A DNA stretch of 64,000 bases, taken from the NCBI RefSeq assembly GCF_947495735.1, contig NZ_CANMAA010000001.1, positions 558,001-622,000 of the forward strand, given 5' to 3'. Position numbers and translations under genes: made by a program. The notes below the pieces were generated by a model. It was not told the origin of the DNA and did no database searches. It was given only the letters and a program-made list of their open reading frames with translations. Positions 17,989 through 27,611 of the stretch are shown one piece after another (the stretch's first letter is position 1; each line of letters starts with the position of its first letter). Origin of the DNA: an uncultured Pseudokineococcus sp. Its GTDB lineage: Bacteria > Actinomycetota > Actinomycetes > Actinomycetales > Quadrisphaeraceae.

Positions 17989-19701
17989 TCAGCGAGCCGG
18001 GACCAGCGCCTCGCGCAGCACGTCCAGGCCCACCGCGCCGAGGTCGAGCGCGCGCCGGTGGAAGTCGCGCAGGACGAAGTCGTCGCCCTCGCGGGCGCGG
18101 ACCTCCTCGCGCAGCGCCAGCCACAGGCGCTCGCCGACCTTGTACGACGGCGCCTGGCCCGGCCAGCCCAGGTAGCGCAGGTGCTCGAAGCGGCGCACCG
18201 GCTCGTCCTGGCGGGCGTGGGCGGTGAGGTAGTCCCAGACCCCGTCGGCGTCCCAGGTGCCGCCGCCGACCTCCGCGGGTGCCTCCAGGCGGCAGTGCAG
18301 GCCGATGTCGACGACGACGCGCACGGCCCGCAGCACCGAGCCCACGAGCATGCCCATCCGGTCGCCCGGGTCGTCCAGGTGCCCCAGGTCGGCCATGAGG
18401 CGCTCGGCGTAGAGCGCCCAGCCCTCGCCGTACCCGCTGCTCCAGGCCATGGTCCGGCGCCAGCGGTTCAGGACGTCGGAGCGCAGCAGGGCGTGGCCCA
18501 CCTGCAGGTGGTGGCCCGGGACGCCCTCGTGGTAGACGGTCGTCGTGTCCAGCCAGGTGGCGAAGGTGGTCTGCCCCGGCGGCACCGAGAACCACATGCG
18601 TCCAGGACGGGAGAGGTCCTCGCTGGGGCCCGTGTAGTAGATGGCCCCGGACGAGCTGGGCGCGATGCGGCACTCCAGCCGGCGCAGCGGCTCGGGGACG
18701 TCGAAGTGCGCAGCCCCCATCTCCTCCACGGCGCGGTCGGAGAGGTCCTGCATCCACGCGGTGAAGGCGGCGCTGTCGGGCAGGCGTCGCGCCGGGTCGG
18801 CGTCCAGCACCGCGATGGCCTCGTCGGGGGTGGCGCCGGGGCGGATGCGCTGGGCGACGTCGGCCATCTCGGCCTCGATGCGCGCGACCTCCTCCAGGCC
18901 CCAGGCGTAGGTCTCCTCGAGGTCGACCTCCGCCCCGAGGAAGAGCCGGCTGCGCAGCGCGTACTCCTGCCGGCCGCAGGCGTCGTCCTCCCGGGCGCGG
19001 GGGAGGACGTCCTCGGTCAGCACGCGCGCCAGGTCGGCGTAGGCCGACCGCGCCGCCTCGGCGCCGCGCGCCAGGTCGGCGGCCAGGCCCGCGGCCGGGG
19101 CGGTGCCGTCCGGACGGGCGCCGGCCGCGAGGCCCGGGAAGAAGCCGTCCGCGGCGGCGAACTCGAGGGCCTGCTCGGCCCCGGCCGCGACCTGCCGGGC
19201 GGCCGGGGGACGGCCCCGGTCGCACGCGGTGCGCAGCGACTCGGCGTAGCCCTCCAGCGCCCGCGGCACGAGGGCCAGGCGGCGGGCGATCGTCGCCCAG
19301 TCCCGCGCGGTGCCCGTCGCCATGAGGTCGAACACCTCGCGCACGTCCTGCAGCGGGGTGGCGAGCACCGTGATCTCGCCGGAGTCGAGGCCCGCGTCGG
19401 CCATCTCGACCTCGAGCGAGAGCCGCTCGCGCATCGCGGCGAGCGTGACGACGTCGACGTCGTCGGTGACCGACCCCGGCCCGAGGTCCTCGAGACCCGC
19501 CAGCGTGCGGCGGGCGAGGTCCGCGCGGCGCGCCGCGCCGGCGGGGCTGTAGTCGGTCATCTCGTCGTCGTGCCCGGGCAGGCCCATCGACGTCGCGGCG
19601 ACCGGGTCGAGGGCGGCGTAGGCCGCCACGTGGGCGTCCGCCAGGTCGTCGAGCGCCGAGCGGGCGCGGCGGGCGTCGGGGGCGGCGGTCGTCACGGGCA
19701 C
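17989..19701 (-). CDS. DUF885 family protein (putative M2/M32-like metallopeptidase)
   Basis: 570 residues. The DUF885 signature motifs are present: YHEGVPGHHLQVG near 375 (an HE..H-like zinc motif: EGxPGHH), then GYGEGWALYAERLMADLG near 415, and a C-terminal LRYLGWPGQAPSYKVG. DUF885 proteins have the fold of zinc carboxypeptidases; the substrate is unknown. I chose the GTG at 19701 because TAGGGT precedes it by 7 nt (leaderless). The track's additional N-terminal residues lie upstream of this promoter. Confidence 0.83.
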   Translation of the reverse strand: MPVTTAAPDARRARSALDDLADAHVAAYAALDPVAATSMGLPGHDDEMTDYSPAGAARRADLARRTLAGLEDLGPGSVTDDVDVVTLAAMRERLSLEVEMADAGLDSGEITVLATPLQDVREVFDLMATGTARDWATIARRLALVPRALEGYAESLRTACDRGRPPAARQVAAGAEQALEFAAADGFFPGLAAGARPDGTAPAAGLAADLARGAEAARSAYADLARVLTEDVLPRAREDDACGRQEYALRSRLFLGAEVDLEETYAWGLEEVARIEAEMADVAQRIRPGATPDEAIAVLDADPARRLPDSAAFTAWMQDLSDRAVEEMGAAHFDVPEPLRRLECRIAPSSSGAIYYTGPSEDLSRPGRMWFSVPPGQTTFATWLDTTTVYHEGVPGHHLQVGHALLRSDVLNRWRRTMAWSSGYGEGWALYAERLMADLGHLDDPGDRMGMLVGSVLRAVRVVVDIGLHCRLEAPAEVGGGTWDADGVWDYLTAHARQDEPVRRFEHLRYLGWPGQAPSYKVGERLWLALREEVRAREGDDFVLRDFHRRALDLGAVGLDVLREALVPAR

Positions 19702-19803
19702 CCGCACCACCCTAGGAGGACGTCGCCCTCCCGCACCGGCCTTCCACGACCCCGACCGCGGGGGGCGGGGAGGGGCGGTAGCCGCCACCCCTCCCCGCGC
19801 GGC

Positions 19804-20520
19804 TCAGACGCCGCCGGCCTTCAGCGCGGCCAGGCGGGCCTCGACCTCGAGGGAGTCGGAGTCGGCGTCGAGCTCCTCGAACTGGGCGTCGATCGAGGAC
19901 GCCGCCAGCTCGGCCCGGCCGGCGGCGCGAGCCTCCTCGCGGCGGACCTTCTCCTCGAAGCGGGAGACCTCGCTGGTCGGGTCCATGAGGTCGATGCCCC
20001 TGACCGCCTCGTGCATGCGGTTCTGCGCCTCGGCGACCTTGGCGCGCGAGGCGAGCTGGTCGCGCTTGGTGCGCAGGTCGGAGAGCTTGCCGCGCATGCC
20101 CTCCAGGCCCTTCTTCAGCTTGGCCACGACCTCGGTCTGGGCCGCGATCTGCGGCTCGAAGCCGCGCAGCTCGGCCTCGGCGGCGATCTGGCGCTGCAGC
20201 GCGACCTTCGCGAGGTTGTCGAAGCGGTCGGCCTCGGCGGGGGTGCCGGCCGAGCGCAGGTCGTCGGCGCGGCGGCTGGCGGCGAGCGCCTTGCCGCCCC
20301 ACTCCGACGCCGTCTGCCGGGCCTCCGCGGCGTCGGCCTCGAGCAGGCGCAGGTTGCCGATCGTCTGGGCGACCGCCTCCTCGGCCTCGCGGATGCTGCT
20401 CGTGTAGTCGCGGACCATCTGGTCGAGCATCAGCTCGGGGTCCTCCGCGGCGTCGATCGCCGCGTTGAGGTTGGCCCGGACCAGCTGCCCGACCCGTCCG
20501 AGCAGGGACTGCTGCGCCAT
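19804..20520 (-). CDS. pspA: PspA/IM30 family membrane-stress protein
   Basis: 238 residues, almost entirely helical. The N-terminal amphipathic helix (SLLGRVGQLVRANLNAAIDAAEDPELMLDQMVRDY) and long coiled-coil heptads with regular Ala/Arg/Glu match PspA/Vipp1. These proteins polymerise on membranes and protect them under envelope stress. The ATG at 20520 is preceded by a GGAAGGA site. It lies downstream of a TPM-domain protein with array D between; a PspA-TPM pair suggests a joint envelope-stress role, which is inference. Confidence 0.9.
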   Translation of the reverse strand: MAQQSLLGRVGQLVRANLNAAIDAAEDPELMLDQMVRDYTSSIREAEEAVAQTIGNLRLLEADAAEARQTASEWGGKALAASRRADDLRSAGTPAEADRFDNLAKVALQRQIAAEAELRGFEPQIAAQTEVVAKLKKGLEGMRGKLSDLRTKRDQLASRAKVAEAQNRMHEAVRGIDLMDPTSEVSRFEEKVRREEARAAGRAELAASSIDAQFEELDADSDSLEVEARLAALKAGGV

Positions 20521-20688
20521 GGTCGTCTGTCCTTCCGTCGTTCTCCGGTGGTCGCGGCCGCGCGCGATGGCGCCCGCCGCTCGCCCGCGAGCCTCCCACG
20601 ACGGCGCCCGCCGGGCCCGGTCCGACCGCCGCGCTCGACGTCCCGTCCAGGGACCTCGCCGACGACCGCCTGGAAAGGGGACCCCACG

Positions 20689-20927
20689 ACGGCACTGCGC
20701 CGTCGAAGTGCTGGGGAGAGCGCCTCACGGCGGCACTGTGCCGACACAGTGCGGGGAAGGGCGGCTTCCCGCGGCACTGTGCCGACACAGTGCGGGGAAG
20801 GGCGGCTCCCGGCGGCACTGTGTCGACAGAGTGCGGGGAAGGGCGGCTCCCCGCGGCACTGTGTCGACAGAGTGCGGGGAGGGGCGGCGACGGGCGGCAC
20901 GGGTCGCCGCAGTGCGCCGGGGGTGGG
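20689..20927 (-). repeat. 41-bp tandem repeat array D, six units, with palindromic cores
   Basis: The element GCACTG/GCACGG recurs at 20691, 20732, 20773, 20814, 20855 and 20896, exactly 41 bp apart. Middle units contain GCACTGTGYCGACACAGTGC, an 8-bp stem with a 4-nt loop, and a second small hairpin GGGAAG-GGCGG-CTTCCC. The last, degenerate unit abuts the TPM gene stop at 20928. On the minus strand it shares the core of arrays A-C. Confidence 0.95.
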
Positions 20928-23021
20928 CTAGAAGCGCCCGCCGCCGCCGGAGCCGCCGAAGCCGCCGCCCCCGAATCCGCCGCCGCCACCGCCGCCCCCG
21001 AAGCCGCCCCCGAACCCGCCGCCGCCACCGCCTCCGCCGAACCCGCCGCCGAACCCGCCCCCGCCGCGGGAACCGCCCCCGCCGGTCAGGACGGCGCCGA
21101 GGATGCCGCCGATGACGGCGGCCTCCATCGACCCGCCCTGGCGACCGCGGTAGCCGCCGCCGTAGCCCCCGCCGTCCCAGGGGCCGCGGCGGTCGAGGTC
21201 GTCCTGGACGCGCTGCTGGACGCGCTCGGCGAGGGCGTCGGCGCGGCGGGCCTCGGCCAGCGCCGTCACCGGGTCGGCGTCGGCCGAGCGCTCGGCCCGG
21301 TCCAGCGCCTGCTCCGCCTCGCGCAGCAGCGCGCGGGCCTCCTGGCCGACGCCGCCGCGGCGGACGGCGACGACCTGGCGCGCCATGTCGACCTCCGCGC
21401 GCGCGGCCACGAGGGCGTGGTCGACGCCGGCCCGGGCGCGGGAGGCGCGCTGGCGCTGCTCGCGCACCGAGGCCAGGGCGCCGTCGAGGGCCTCGTCGGC
21501 CTCCTCCAGGCGGCGCAGGGCGGTGAGCGGGTCCTGGCGGCCGGGCTCGCTGGCGGCCTCGGCCTCGGCCACCGCCGTCCGGGCGCGCGCCAGCAGGGGC
21601 GCCAGGTCGCGCACGGCGGCGTCGCCCCGGCTGCCCTCGAGCAGGGCCTGGGCCTCGGAGAGGTCCTGCTCGGTCTCCGCGCGGGCGTCGGAGAGGTGGC
21701 GCTCGGCCTCCTCCAGCTCCTGCTCGCGCGTGCCGACGGCGTCGAGCAGCTGCCGCGCCCGAGCGGCGGCCTGGTCGGCGCCGCGGGCGGCGAGCGCCGC
21801 GCGCCCGGTGTCCCCGGCCTCGACGGCGGCGCGTCCCTCGGCGATCTCCTCCTCGGCCAGGTCGAGCGACGCCTCCGCGTCGTCCGGCGCGCTGCGCACG
21901 GCGGTGACGGCCGAGTCGGCGTACTCGCGGTGCATCGCCACCAGGCGCGAGCGCTCCTGCGCCACGCGGGGGCGCAGCGCGGCGACGTCGTCCGCGCGCG
22001 CCGTCAGGACGCCGGGGGCCCGGCGTCCCAGGTCGCGCAGCTCGTCGAAGGCGTCGGACTGCTCGTCCAAGGCCGTGTCGGCGCGGCCGCAGCGGTCCAC
22101 GACCTCCTGCAGGGCGGCCCGGCGCGCCGTCTCGTCGATCTCGAGGCGGTCGCCGTCGGGACCCTCGCCGTCCGCGCGCCGGCGGGCGGCGAAGGCGGCC
22201 GCGAGGTCCTGCCGGGCCGCGGCCAGGGTCTGCTCGAAGCGCACCACGGCCTCGTCGCCGAACTCGGCGCGCGCGAACTCGACCTCGGTGGCCGAGGACA
22301 TGACCGCGTCGTCGACGGCGACCAGGGCCGAGCTGGCCCGGCGCTCCAGCTCCGGCAGCGGCTCGAGCGGCGCCGGAGCGGGTCCGCGGCGGCGCCGGGC
22401 GTCCGCGCGCTGCTCGCCCCGGCCCCGCACGAGGGCCACGACGACCGCGACGCCGACCCCGAGGAGCAGCAGGAGGACCAGGAGGCCCAGCCCCGAGCCG
22501 CCGGAGCTCGTGCTCGCCCCCGCACCCGGGTCGGTGCTGCTGCTCCCGCCGGCGGCGGCGCCGGCCGACGAGCCGGCCAGGGCGTCGGCGTACGCCTCGA
22601 CGGCGCCCGCCCAGTCGTCGTCGGCGAGCTCGGTCTCGGCGGCGCTGTTGGCCGCGGCGACGTCGACGTCGGCGTCCACCTGGCTGCCGTACGCGCGGTC
22701 GCCCACCGCCACGGCGAGGACGCCGTCGCCGTCGCCGAGCTGGGAGAGCGTGCCCGTCTGCTGCGCCCACTGCTGGCCGCCGAGCCCGTCGAAGCTGTCG
22801 ACGAAGACGACGAAGAGCTGGACGCCGGTCTCGGCGCGCAGGTCCGCCAGCGCGGCCTCGACCTGCGCCTCCTCGCCGGTGAGCGCGCCGACCTGGTCGG
22901 TGACCTGGTCGTCCAGGCGCAGGGGCTCGACCGCCGAGGCGGCCGGGGCCAGGAGCAGCAGCGGTGCGAGCGCCAGCGCGAGAGCGGTGGACGTCGCGGC
23001 GGTGGCCCGCCGGCGGCTCAC
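20928..23021 (-). CDS. Secreted or anchored TPM-domain protein with long coiled coil and Gly-rich tail
   Basis: 697 residues. A signal peptide (ALALALAPLLLLAPAASA) is followed by a TPM/YgcG domain (VTDQVGALTGEEAQVEAAL...GVQLFVVFVDSFDG), a Ser/Gly linker, and a membrane helix (GLLVLLLLLGVGVAVVVALV) near 190. A coiled-coil-like region of about 430 residues rich in Ala, Arg, Asp and Glu comes next. The C-terminus is a roughly 45-residue GGGGFGGG run. TPM proteins are linked to photosystem or membrane-protein maintenance in phototrophs, but in actinomycetes they are uncharacterised. The GTG start overlaps the stop of the carboxylase epsilon gene (GTGA). Confidence 0.8.
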   Translation of the reverse strand: MSRRRATAATSTALALALAPLLLLAPAASAVEPLRLDDQVTDQVGALTGEEAQVEAALADLRAETGVQLFVVFVDSFDGLGGQQWAQQTGTLSQLGDGDGVLAVAVGDRAYGSQVDADVDVAAANSAAETELADDDWAGAVEAYADALAGSSAGAAAGGSSSTDPGAGASTSSGGSGLGLLVLLLLLGVGVAVVVALVRGRGEQRADARRRRGPAPAPLEPLPELERRASSALVAVDDAVMSSATEVEFARAEFGDEAVVRFEQTLAAARQDLAAAFAARRRADGEGPDGDRLEIDETARRAALQEVVDRCGRADTALDEQSDAFDELRDLGRRAPGVLTARADDVAALRPRVAQERSRLVAMHREYADSAVTAVRSAPDDAEASLDLAEEEIAEGRAAVEAGDTGRAALAARGADQAAARARQLLDAVGTREQELEEAERHLSDARAETEQDLSEAQALLEGSRGDAAVRDLAPLLARARTAVAEAEAASEPGRQDPLTALRRLEEADEALDGALASVREQRQRASRARAGVDHALVAARAEVDMARQVVAVRRGGVGQEARALLREAEQALDRAERSADADPVTALAEARRADALAERVQQRVQDDLDRRGPWDGGGYGGGYRGRQGGSMEAAVIGGILGAVLTGGGGSRGGGGFGGGFGGGGGGGGFGGGFGGGGGGGGFGGGGFGGSGGGGRF

Positions 23022-23326
23022 CGGTGTCCCCAGCCGCGCGTGCGCCACGCGTCCGGGCCGAGCGCCGCGACTCCGAGCCGGTGCGCGGGGTCGCCCCACG
23101 CCGGGACGACCTCCGGCGCGGGCTCCGGCAGCGAGGAGCCCTGCCGCGCGGCGACGACGGCCACCAGCGCCGCCAGCTCGGCGTCGTCGGGGCGCCCGCG
23201 CAGCACGCGCAGCAGCGGGGGAGCGCCCTCCGTCCCGGTCGCCGTCGTCGCCCCGGTGGTCGTCGCCCCGGTGGTCGTCGCCCAGGTGGTCGTCGCCTCG
23301 GTGGTCGTCGCCTCGGTGGTCGTCAC
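23018..23326 (-). CDS. Acyl-CoA carboxylase epsilon subunit
   Basis: 102 residues. The C-terminal 70 residues show the epsilon pattern: [27 protein letters not shown], then WGDPAHRLG and PDAWRTRGW. Epsilon subunits are found only in actinomycetes and stabilise the alpha-beta carboxylase complex. The first 30 residues are a low-complexity run of TT(E/W/G)AT units encoded by a 15-bp tandem repeat. The GTG start overlaps the beta-subunit stop (GTGA), and its own stop overlaps the TPM gene start. Confidence 0.88.
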   Translation of the reverse strand: MTTTEATTTEATTTWATTTGATTTGATTATGTEGAPPLLRVLRGRPDDAELAALVAVVAARQGSSLPEPAPEVVPAWGDPAHRLGVAALGPDAWRTRGWGHR

Positions 23327-24963
23327 AGGGGGATGTTCCCGTGCTTCTTCGCGGGGAGCTGCTCGCGCTTGCCGCGCAGCGCCCGCAGGGCCTTGACGAC
23401 CTCGGCGCGCGTGCGCGAGGGCGCGATGACGGCGTCCACGTAGCCCCGCTCGGCGGCGATGTAGGGGTTGGCCAGGGTGTCCTCGTACTCGGCGACGAGG
23501 TCGGCCCGCAGCGCCTCGACGTCCTCGCCGGCCTCGGCGGCGGCCCCGAGGCGGCCCCGGTGGAGGATGTTGGCCGCGCCCTGCGCGCCCATGACGGCGA
23601 TCTGGGCGGTCGGCCAGGCGAGGTTCACGTCGGCCCCGAGGTGCTTGGAGGCCATGACGAGGTAGGCGCCCCCGTAGGCCTTGCGCGTGATGACGGTGAC
23701 CATCGGCACGGTCGCCTCGGCGTAGGCGTAGATGAGCTTGGCGCCGCGGCGGATGATGCCGTTCCACTCCTGGTCCGTGCCCGGCAGGAAGCCCGGCACG
23801 TCGACCAGGGTCAGCACGGGCACGTTGAAGGCGTCGCAGGTGCGGACGAAGCGGGCGGCCTTCTCGCCGGCGTCGATGTCCAGGCAGCCGGCCAGCTGCA
23901 TCGGCTGGTTGGCCACGACCCCGACCGCGTGGCCCTCGACCCGCCCGAACCCGCAGATGACGTTGGGGGCGAACAGCTCGGCGACCTCGAGGAAGTCGCC
24001 GTCGTCGAGCAGGTGCTCCACCACGCGGTGCATGTCGTAGGGCTCGGACGCCGCGTCGGGAACGAGGACGTCGAGCTCGAGGTCCTCCTCGGTGGTCCGC
24101 AGGCCCCGGACGTCCTCCGGCGGCACGACCGGCGCCTCGGCGAGGTTGTTGCTCGGCAGGTGCGCCAGGAGGTCCTTGGCGTACTCGATCGCCGCGTCCT
24201 CGTCCGCCGCCAGGTGGTGGGCCGCGCCGCTGCGGGTGTTGTGCGTGAGCGCCCCGCCGAGCTCCTCCATCGTCACGTCCTCGCCCGTGACGGCGCGGAT
24301 GACGTCGGGGCCCGTGATGAACATCTGCGACGTGCCCTCGACCATCACCGTGAAGTCGGTGAGCGCGGGGGAGTAGACGTGCCCCCCGGCCGCGGCGCCC
24401 ATGATGAGCGAGACCTGGGGCACGACGCCGGACAGGCGCGTGTTGCGGCGGAAGATCTCCCCGTAGAGGCCGAGCGAGACCACGCCCTCCTGGATGCGCG
24501 CGCCGCCGCCCTCGACGATGCCGACGACCGGGCAGCCCGTCTTGAGCGCGTGGTCGAGGACCTTGACGATCTTCTCGCCGTAGACCTCCCCGAGGGAGCC
24601 GCCGAAGACCGTCACGTCCTGGCTGAACACGGCCACGGGGCGCCCGTCGACCGTCCCGTAGCCGGTGACGACGCCGTCGCCGGGCGGGCGGCGGCGCTCC
24701 TGCCCGAACTGGGTGGAGCGGTGGCGGGCCAGCGCGTCGAGCTCGGTGAAGGAGTCCTCGTCGAGCAGCGCCTCGAGGCGCTCGCGCGCCGTCTTCTTGC
24801 CGCGGGCGTGCTGCCGCTCGACCATCCGGGCCGAGCCGGCGTGGACGGCCTCGTCGGAGCGGGCCTCGAGGTCGGCGAGCTTGGCGGCCGTGCCGTGCGG
24901 CGCCTCGTCCGGAGGTGGCGCGCTGCTCGTCTCGGCGGCTGCTGCGGACCCTGCTGCGGGCAA
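23323..24963 (-). CDS. Acyl-CoA carboxylase beta (carboxyltransferase) subunit
   Basis: 546 residues from the chosen start. It has [36 protein letters not shown], the N-terminal acyl-CoA-binding [30 protein letters not shown], and the C-terminal carboxybiotin-binding [20 protein letters not shown] and AYGGAYLVM. It transfers CO2 from biotin to acetyl- or propionyl-CoA. No ATG or GTG lies close to the conserved region; I chose a TTG at 24963 because GGAGG lies 6 nt upstream. A GTG at 25059, 11 nt after TAGAGT, is the alternative and adds 32 residues. Confidence 0.93.
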   Translation of the reverse strand: MPAAGSAAAAETSSAPPPDEAPHGTAAKLADLEARSDEAVHAGSARMVERQHARGKKTARERLEALLDEDSFTELDALARHRSTQFGQERRRPPGDGVVTGYGTVDGRPVAVFSQDVTVFGGSLGEVYGEKIVKVLDHALKTGCPVVGIVEGGGARIQEGVVSLGLYGEIFRRNTRLSGVVPQVSLIMGAAAGGHVYSPALTDFTVMVEGTSQMFITGPDVIRAVTGEDVTMEELGGALTHNTRSGAAHHLAADEDAAIEYAKDLLAHLPSNNLAEAPVVPPEDVRGLRTTEEDLELDVLVPDAASEPYDMHRVVEHLLDDGDFLEVAELFAPNVICGFGRVEGHAVGVVANQPMQLAGCLDIDAGEKAARFVRTCDAFNVPVLTLVDVPGFLPGTDQEWNGIIRRGAKLIYAYAEATVPMVTVITRKAYGGAYLVMASKHLGADVNLAWPTAQIAVMGAQGAANILHRGRLGAAAEAGEDVEALRADLVAEYEDTLANPYIAAERGYVDAVIAPSRTRAEVVKALRALRGKREQLPAKKHGNIPL

Positions 24964-25059
24964 AGGAGGCCTCCAGGGGGCGGGCGCGGTGCCGCGGCCG
25001 CCCCGGGGGCGGCCGCGACCGGCGGGCGGTGCGCTCCGGGGCTGGTGCGCCTCGAGCAC

Positions 25060-25095
25060 GACGGTCCGCGACTCTAGTGCGCCTACGCTGGACGG
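25060..25095. promoter_or_regulatory. Compact divergent promoter, accD-like versus birA
   Basis: The plus strand has TACGCT at 25084-25089, 6 nt before the birA GTG. The minus strand has TAGAGT at about 25070-25075, facing the carboxylase beta gene. The two -10 boxes are within 20 bp, so the -35 regions overlap and the promoters should influence each other. This would couple biotin ligase to its biotin-dependent carboxylase. Confidence 0.6.
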
Positions 25096-26040
25096 GTGAG
25101 CAGCGCCGGGCCGTGGGCCGACCTCGCGCGCCCGCCGCTGCGAGCCGGTGCGCTCCGCGCGGCCCTCGAGAGCCCCTCCGGCCCGCTCGGCCGGCTCGTC
25201 GTCGAGCCGGAGCTGGCCTCCACGAGCACCGCGCTGGCCGAGCGCGCCCGTGCGCAGCCGCACCGCTGGCCGGACCTGTCGGTGCTCGTCGCCGAGCACC
25301 AGACGCAGGGCCGGGGTCGCCGCGGCCGGACCTTCACGACGGCGCCGCGGGCGGCGCTGACCGCCTCCGTCCTGCTGCGAACCCCCGCCGGGTCCGCGCG
25401 CCACCTGCCCTGGCTGCCCCTGCTGGCCGGGCTGGCCGTCGTCGAGGAGGTCCGGCGTCGCGCGGGGCTGCAGGCCGTCCTGAAGTGGCCGAACGACGTC
25501 CTGGTCCCGCCGCCCTCGGGAGGGGAGTCGCGGCCGGCCAAGGTCTGCGGCGTCCTGGCCGAGGTGCTGCCCCCCGAGCCCGGTGCCGCGGGAGGCGCCG
25601 ACGAGGGTCCGGTCGTCGTGGTCGGCCTCGGCCTCAACGTCGACGCCCGCGCGCAGGAGCTGCCCGCGGCCGGTGCGACGTCGCTGCGGCTGGCCGGGTC
25701 GGCGACGACCGACCGCGACGTCCTGCTGCGCGCGGTCCTGCGCCGCCTCGCCGACCTCTACGGGCGCTGGCGCGAGCTGGGCGGCGCCGGGGACGACGCC
25801 GCGGTCGCGCGCGCCCTGGCCGCGCTCACCGACCCCGTCCGCGAGGTCTGCTCGACGCTGGGCGAGCACGTGCGCGTGGAGCTGCCCGGGGGGAGCGCGC
25901 TGGAGGGCGTGGCCGAGTCGCTCGACGCCTCCGGGGCGCTCGTCGTGCGCACGCCCGCGGGAGCTCGCGCGGTGACCGCGGGCGACGTCGTGCACCTGCG
26001 TCCGCTGACCGCGGCGCCCCCCGCCGGCGAGCGGCGGTGA
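25096..26040 (+). CDS. birA: Biotin--[acetyl-CoA-carboxylase] ligase
   Basis: 314 residues, without an N-terminal DNA-binding domain (group I BirA). The biotin/ATP site is GRGRRGRTF near 75, and the catalytic KWPNDVLV motif is near 133. [12 protein letters not shown] strand and a small C-terminal beta domain ([22 protein letters not shown]) follow. It biotinylates the carboxylase alpha subunit encoded at 13.6-15.4 kb. The GTG start is 6 nt after TACGCT. The stop overlaps the GTG of the cyclase gene. Confidence 0.94.
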   Translation: MSSAGPWADLARPPLRAGALRAALESPSGPLGRLVVEPELASTSTALAERARAQPHRWPDLSVLVAEHQTQGRGRRGRTFTTAPRAALTASVLLRTPAGSARHLPWLPLLAGLAVVEEVRRRAGLQAVLKWPNDVLVPPPSGGESRPAKVCGVLAEVLPPEPGAAGGADEGPVVVVGLGLNVDARAQELPAAGATSLRLAGSATTDRDVLLRAVLRRLADLYGRWRELGGAGDDAAVARALAALTDPVREVCSTLGEHVRVELPGGSALEGVAESLDASGALVVRTPAGARAVTAGDVVHLRPLTAAPPAGERR

Positions 26041-27251
26041 GCGAGCCCGCGCGCGCGCCCGGCGCGCCGGACCCCGACGGGGTGGACGGCGCGCCCGCTG
26101 CCCTGCCGGAGCGGGCCGAGAGGCTCGCCAGGCCCTCCGAGGACGTCGTCGGCCCTCCTGACGACGCCGCCGGCGCGCCGCAGCGGGACGCGCTCGGCAG
26201 CGCCGCGCTGGCGGCCGAGCGGGCCCTCCTGGGCGGTGAGCCCACCCTGTCCCGGCGCGAGGTGGCCACCGCGGCGGACGTGCGCCTGCGCGACGCCCGG
26301 GCCCTGTGGCGGGCGCTGGGCCTGCCGAACGTCGAGTCCTCCGTGCCGGCCTTCACCCAGCTCGACGTCGACGCCCTCGCGCAGGTGACGCACCTGGTGG
26401 AGGAGGTCCGGCTCGGCGAGGAGGTGGCGCTCGAGCTCGCCCGCGCCATCGGCCGGACCATGGACCGGCTCGCGTCCTGGCAGGTGCAGCTGCTGCTGGA
26501 GGAGACGGGCCGCGCCGAGGACGTGCCGCCGCTCCTGGTCGCGCTGGTGGAGGACCTGCGCCCGCTGCTCGACTACACCTGGCGGCGGCACCTCGCCTCG
26601 GCGCTGGACCAGCTCGCCGCCGACCGCCTCGCGCTCGACACCGCCACCACCGTGCAGCGGACGGTCGGCTTCGCCGACATCGTCGCCTTCACCTCGGTCG
26701 CCCGGCGGGTCTCCGAGGCCGAGCTGGCCCGGCTCGTGCAGCGCTTCGAGACCACGGCGGCGGACGTCGTCGCCCGCCACGGCGGCCGCGTCATCACGAT
26801 GATCGGCGACGAGGTGCTCTTCGCCTGCGCCCCCGGGCGGCCGGCGGCCGGCATCGCCCTCGACCTGGCCGAGGCCATGAGCGACGACGAGCTCCTGCCG
26901 CCCGTGCGGGTCGGCGTCGCGACCGGCAAGGTCGTCGCCCGCCTCGGCGACGTCTTCGGCACGCCCGTCAACCGCGCGTCGCGGCTGACGGCCATCGCGC
27001 GGCCGGGCACGGTGCTCCTCGACGGCGCCACCGCGCACCCGCTCGTCGGGACGCCGGGGCTCGACCTGCAGCCCCTGCGCGAGCGCGAGCTGCGCGGCCT
27101 CGGGCCGGTGCGTCCCTGGCTGCTGCGGCGCGCGGGTCCTGACGGCGAGGCCGGCCCCCTCGAGACCGAGGACCTCGAGGGCGTCGCGGCGCTGAGCGAC
27201 GACGCAGACCTCGTGCGCCTGGACGGTCTGGGCGACCGGTCGCGCCCCTGA
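26037..27251 (+). CDS. Class III adenylate cyclase, Rv1264-like with N-terminal regulatory domain
   Basis: 404 residues. Residues about 60-190 form a helical domain ([29 protein letters not shown], then [21 protein letters not shown]) like the autoinhibitory pH-sensing domain of mycobacterial Rv1264. The catalytic domain has [16 protein letters not shown] (first metal Asp) and [15 protein letters not shown] (second metal Asp), then [25 protein letters not shown] with the transition-state Asn and Arg. It makes cAMP. Translational coupling to birA by GTGA is unusual for function but repeated in actinomycetes. The first 50 residues are low complexity. Confidence 0.9.
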   Translation: MSEPARAPGAPDPDGVDGAPAALPERAERLARPSEDVVGPPDDAAGAPQRDALGSAALAAERALLGGEPTLSRREVATAADVRLRDARALWRALGLPNVESSVPAFTQLDVDALAQVTHLVEEVRLGEEVALELARAIGRTMDRLASWQVQLLLEETGRAEDVPPLLVALVEDLRPLLDYTWRRHLASALDQLAADRLALDTATTVQRTVGFADIVAFTSVARRVSEAELARLVQRFETTAADVVARHGGRVITMIGDEVLFACAPGRPAAGIALDLAEAMSDDELLPPVRVGVATGKVVARLGDVFGTPVNRASRLTAIARPGTVLLDGATAHPLVGTPGLDLQPLRERELRGLGPVRPWLLRRAGPDGEAGPLETEDLEGVAALSDDADLVRLDGLGDRSRP

Positions 27252-27611
27252 GGCCTGCGCCGCCGGGCGGGTGGGCACGTCCCGCGCGTCGCGCAGGCCC
27301 GTCTCGGGCGTGCCGCGAGTGCGACGGAGCTGCCTGAGTGCGACGAGGTCGGCCGCACGCGTCGGCGCACGGCTGCCGCGACGGGTGGTGACGGCACCCA
27401 CCAGCGCGGGGGCGGGCGTCCTCCGGGGGCACGTGAGGCGAGCGTCTCGAGCGGGGCGCAGGCCCCGCTCGAGCGCGTAGCCAGTGCCCCCGGAGGGCGC
27501 CCGGCTCCGCGCACTCGTCCCCGCGGGACGACACCCGCCCCGCTGGCGGGTGACGTCACCACTCGTCGCGGGGCGATGGGCAGCCGCTCGGGCCCGCGTC
27601 CCGGGAGCGAC
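27252..27611. terminator. Convergent intergenic region with a large nested hairpin
   Basis: The gap between convergent genes carries an imperfect outer inverted repeat (about 27414-27431 with 27484-27502: CTCCGGGGGCAC/GTGCCCCCGGAG). Within it lies an inner perfect 12-bp stem (27446-27457 with 27462-27473, CTCGAGCGGGGC, loop gcag). It should act as a bidirectional terminator. No gene is apparent in the remaining bases. Confidence 0.75.
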
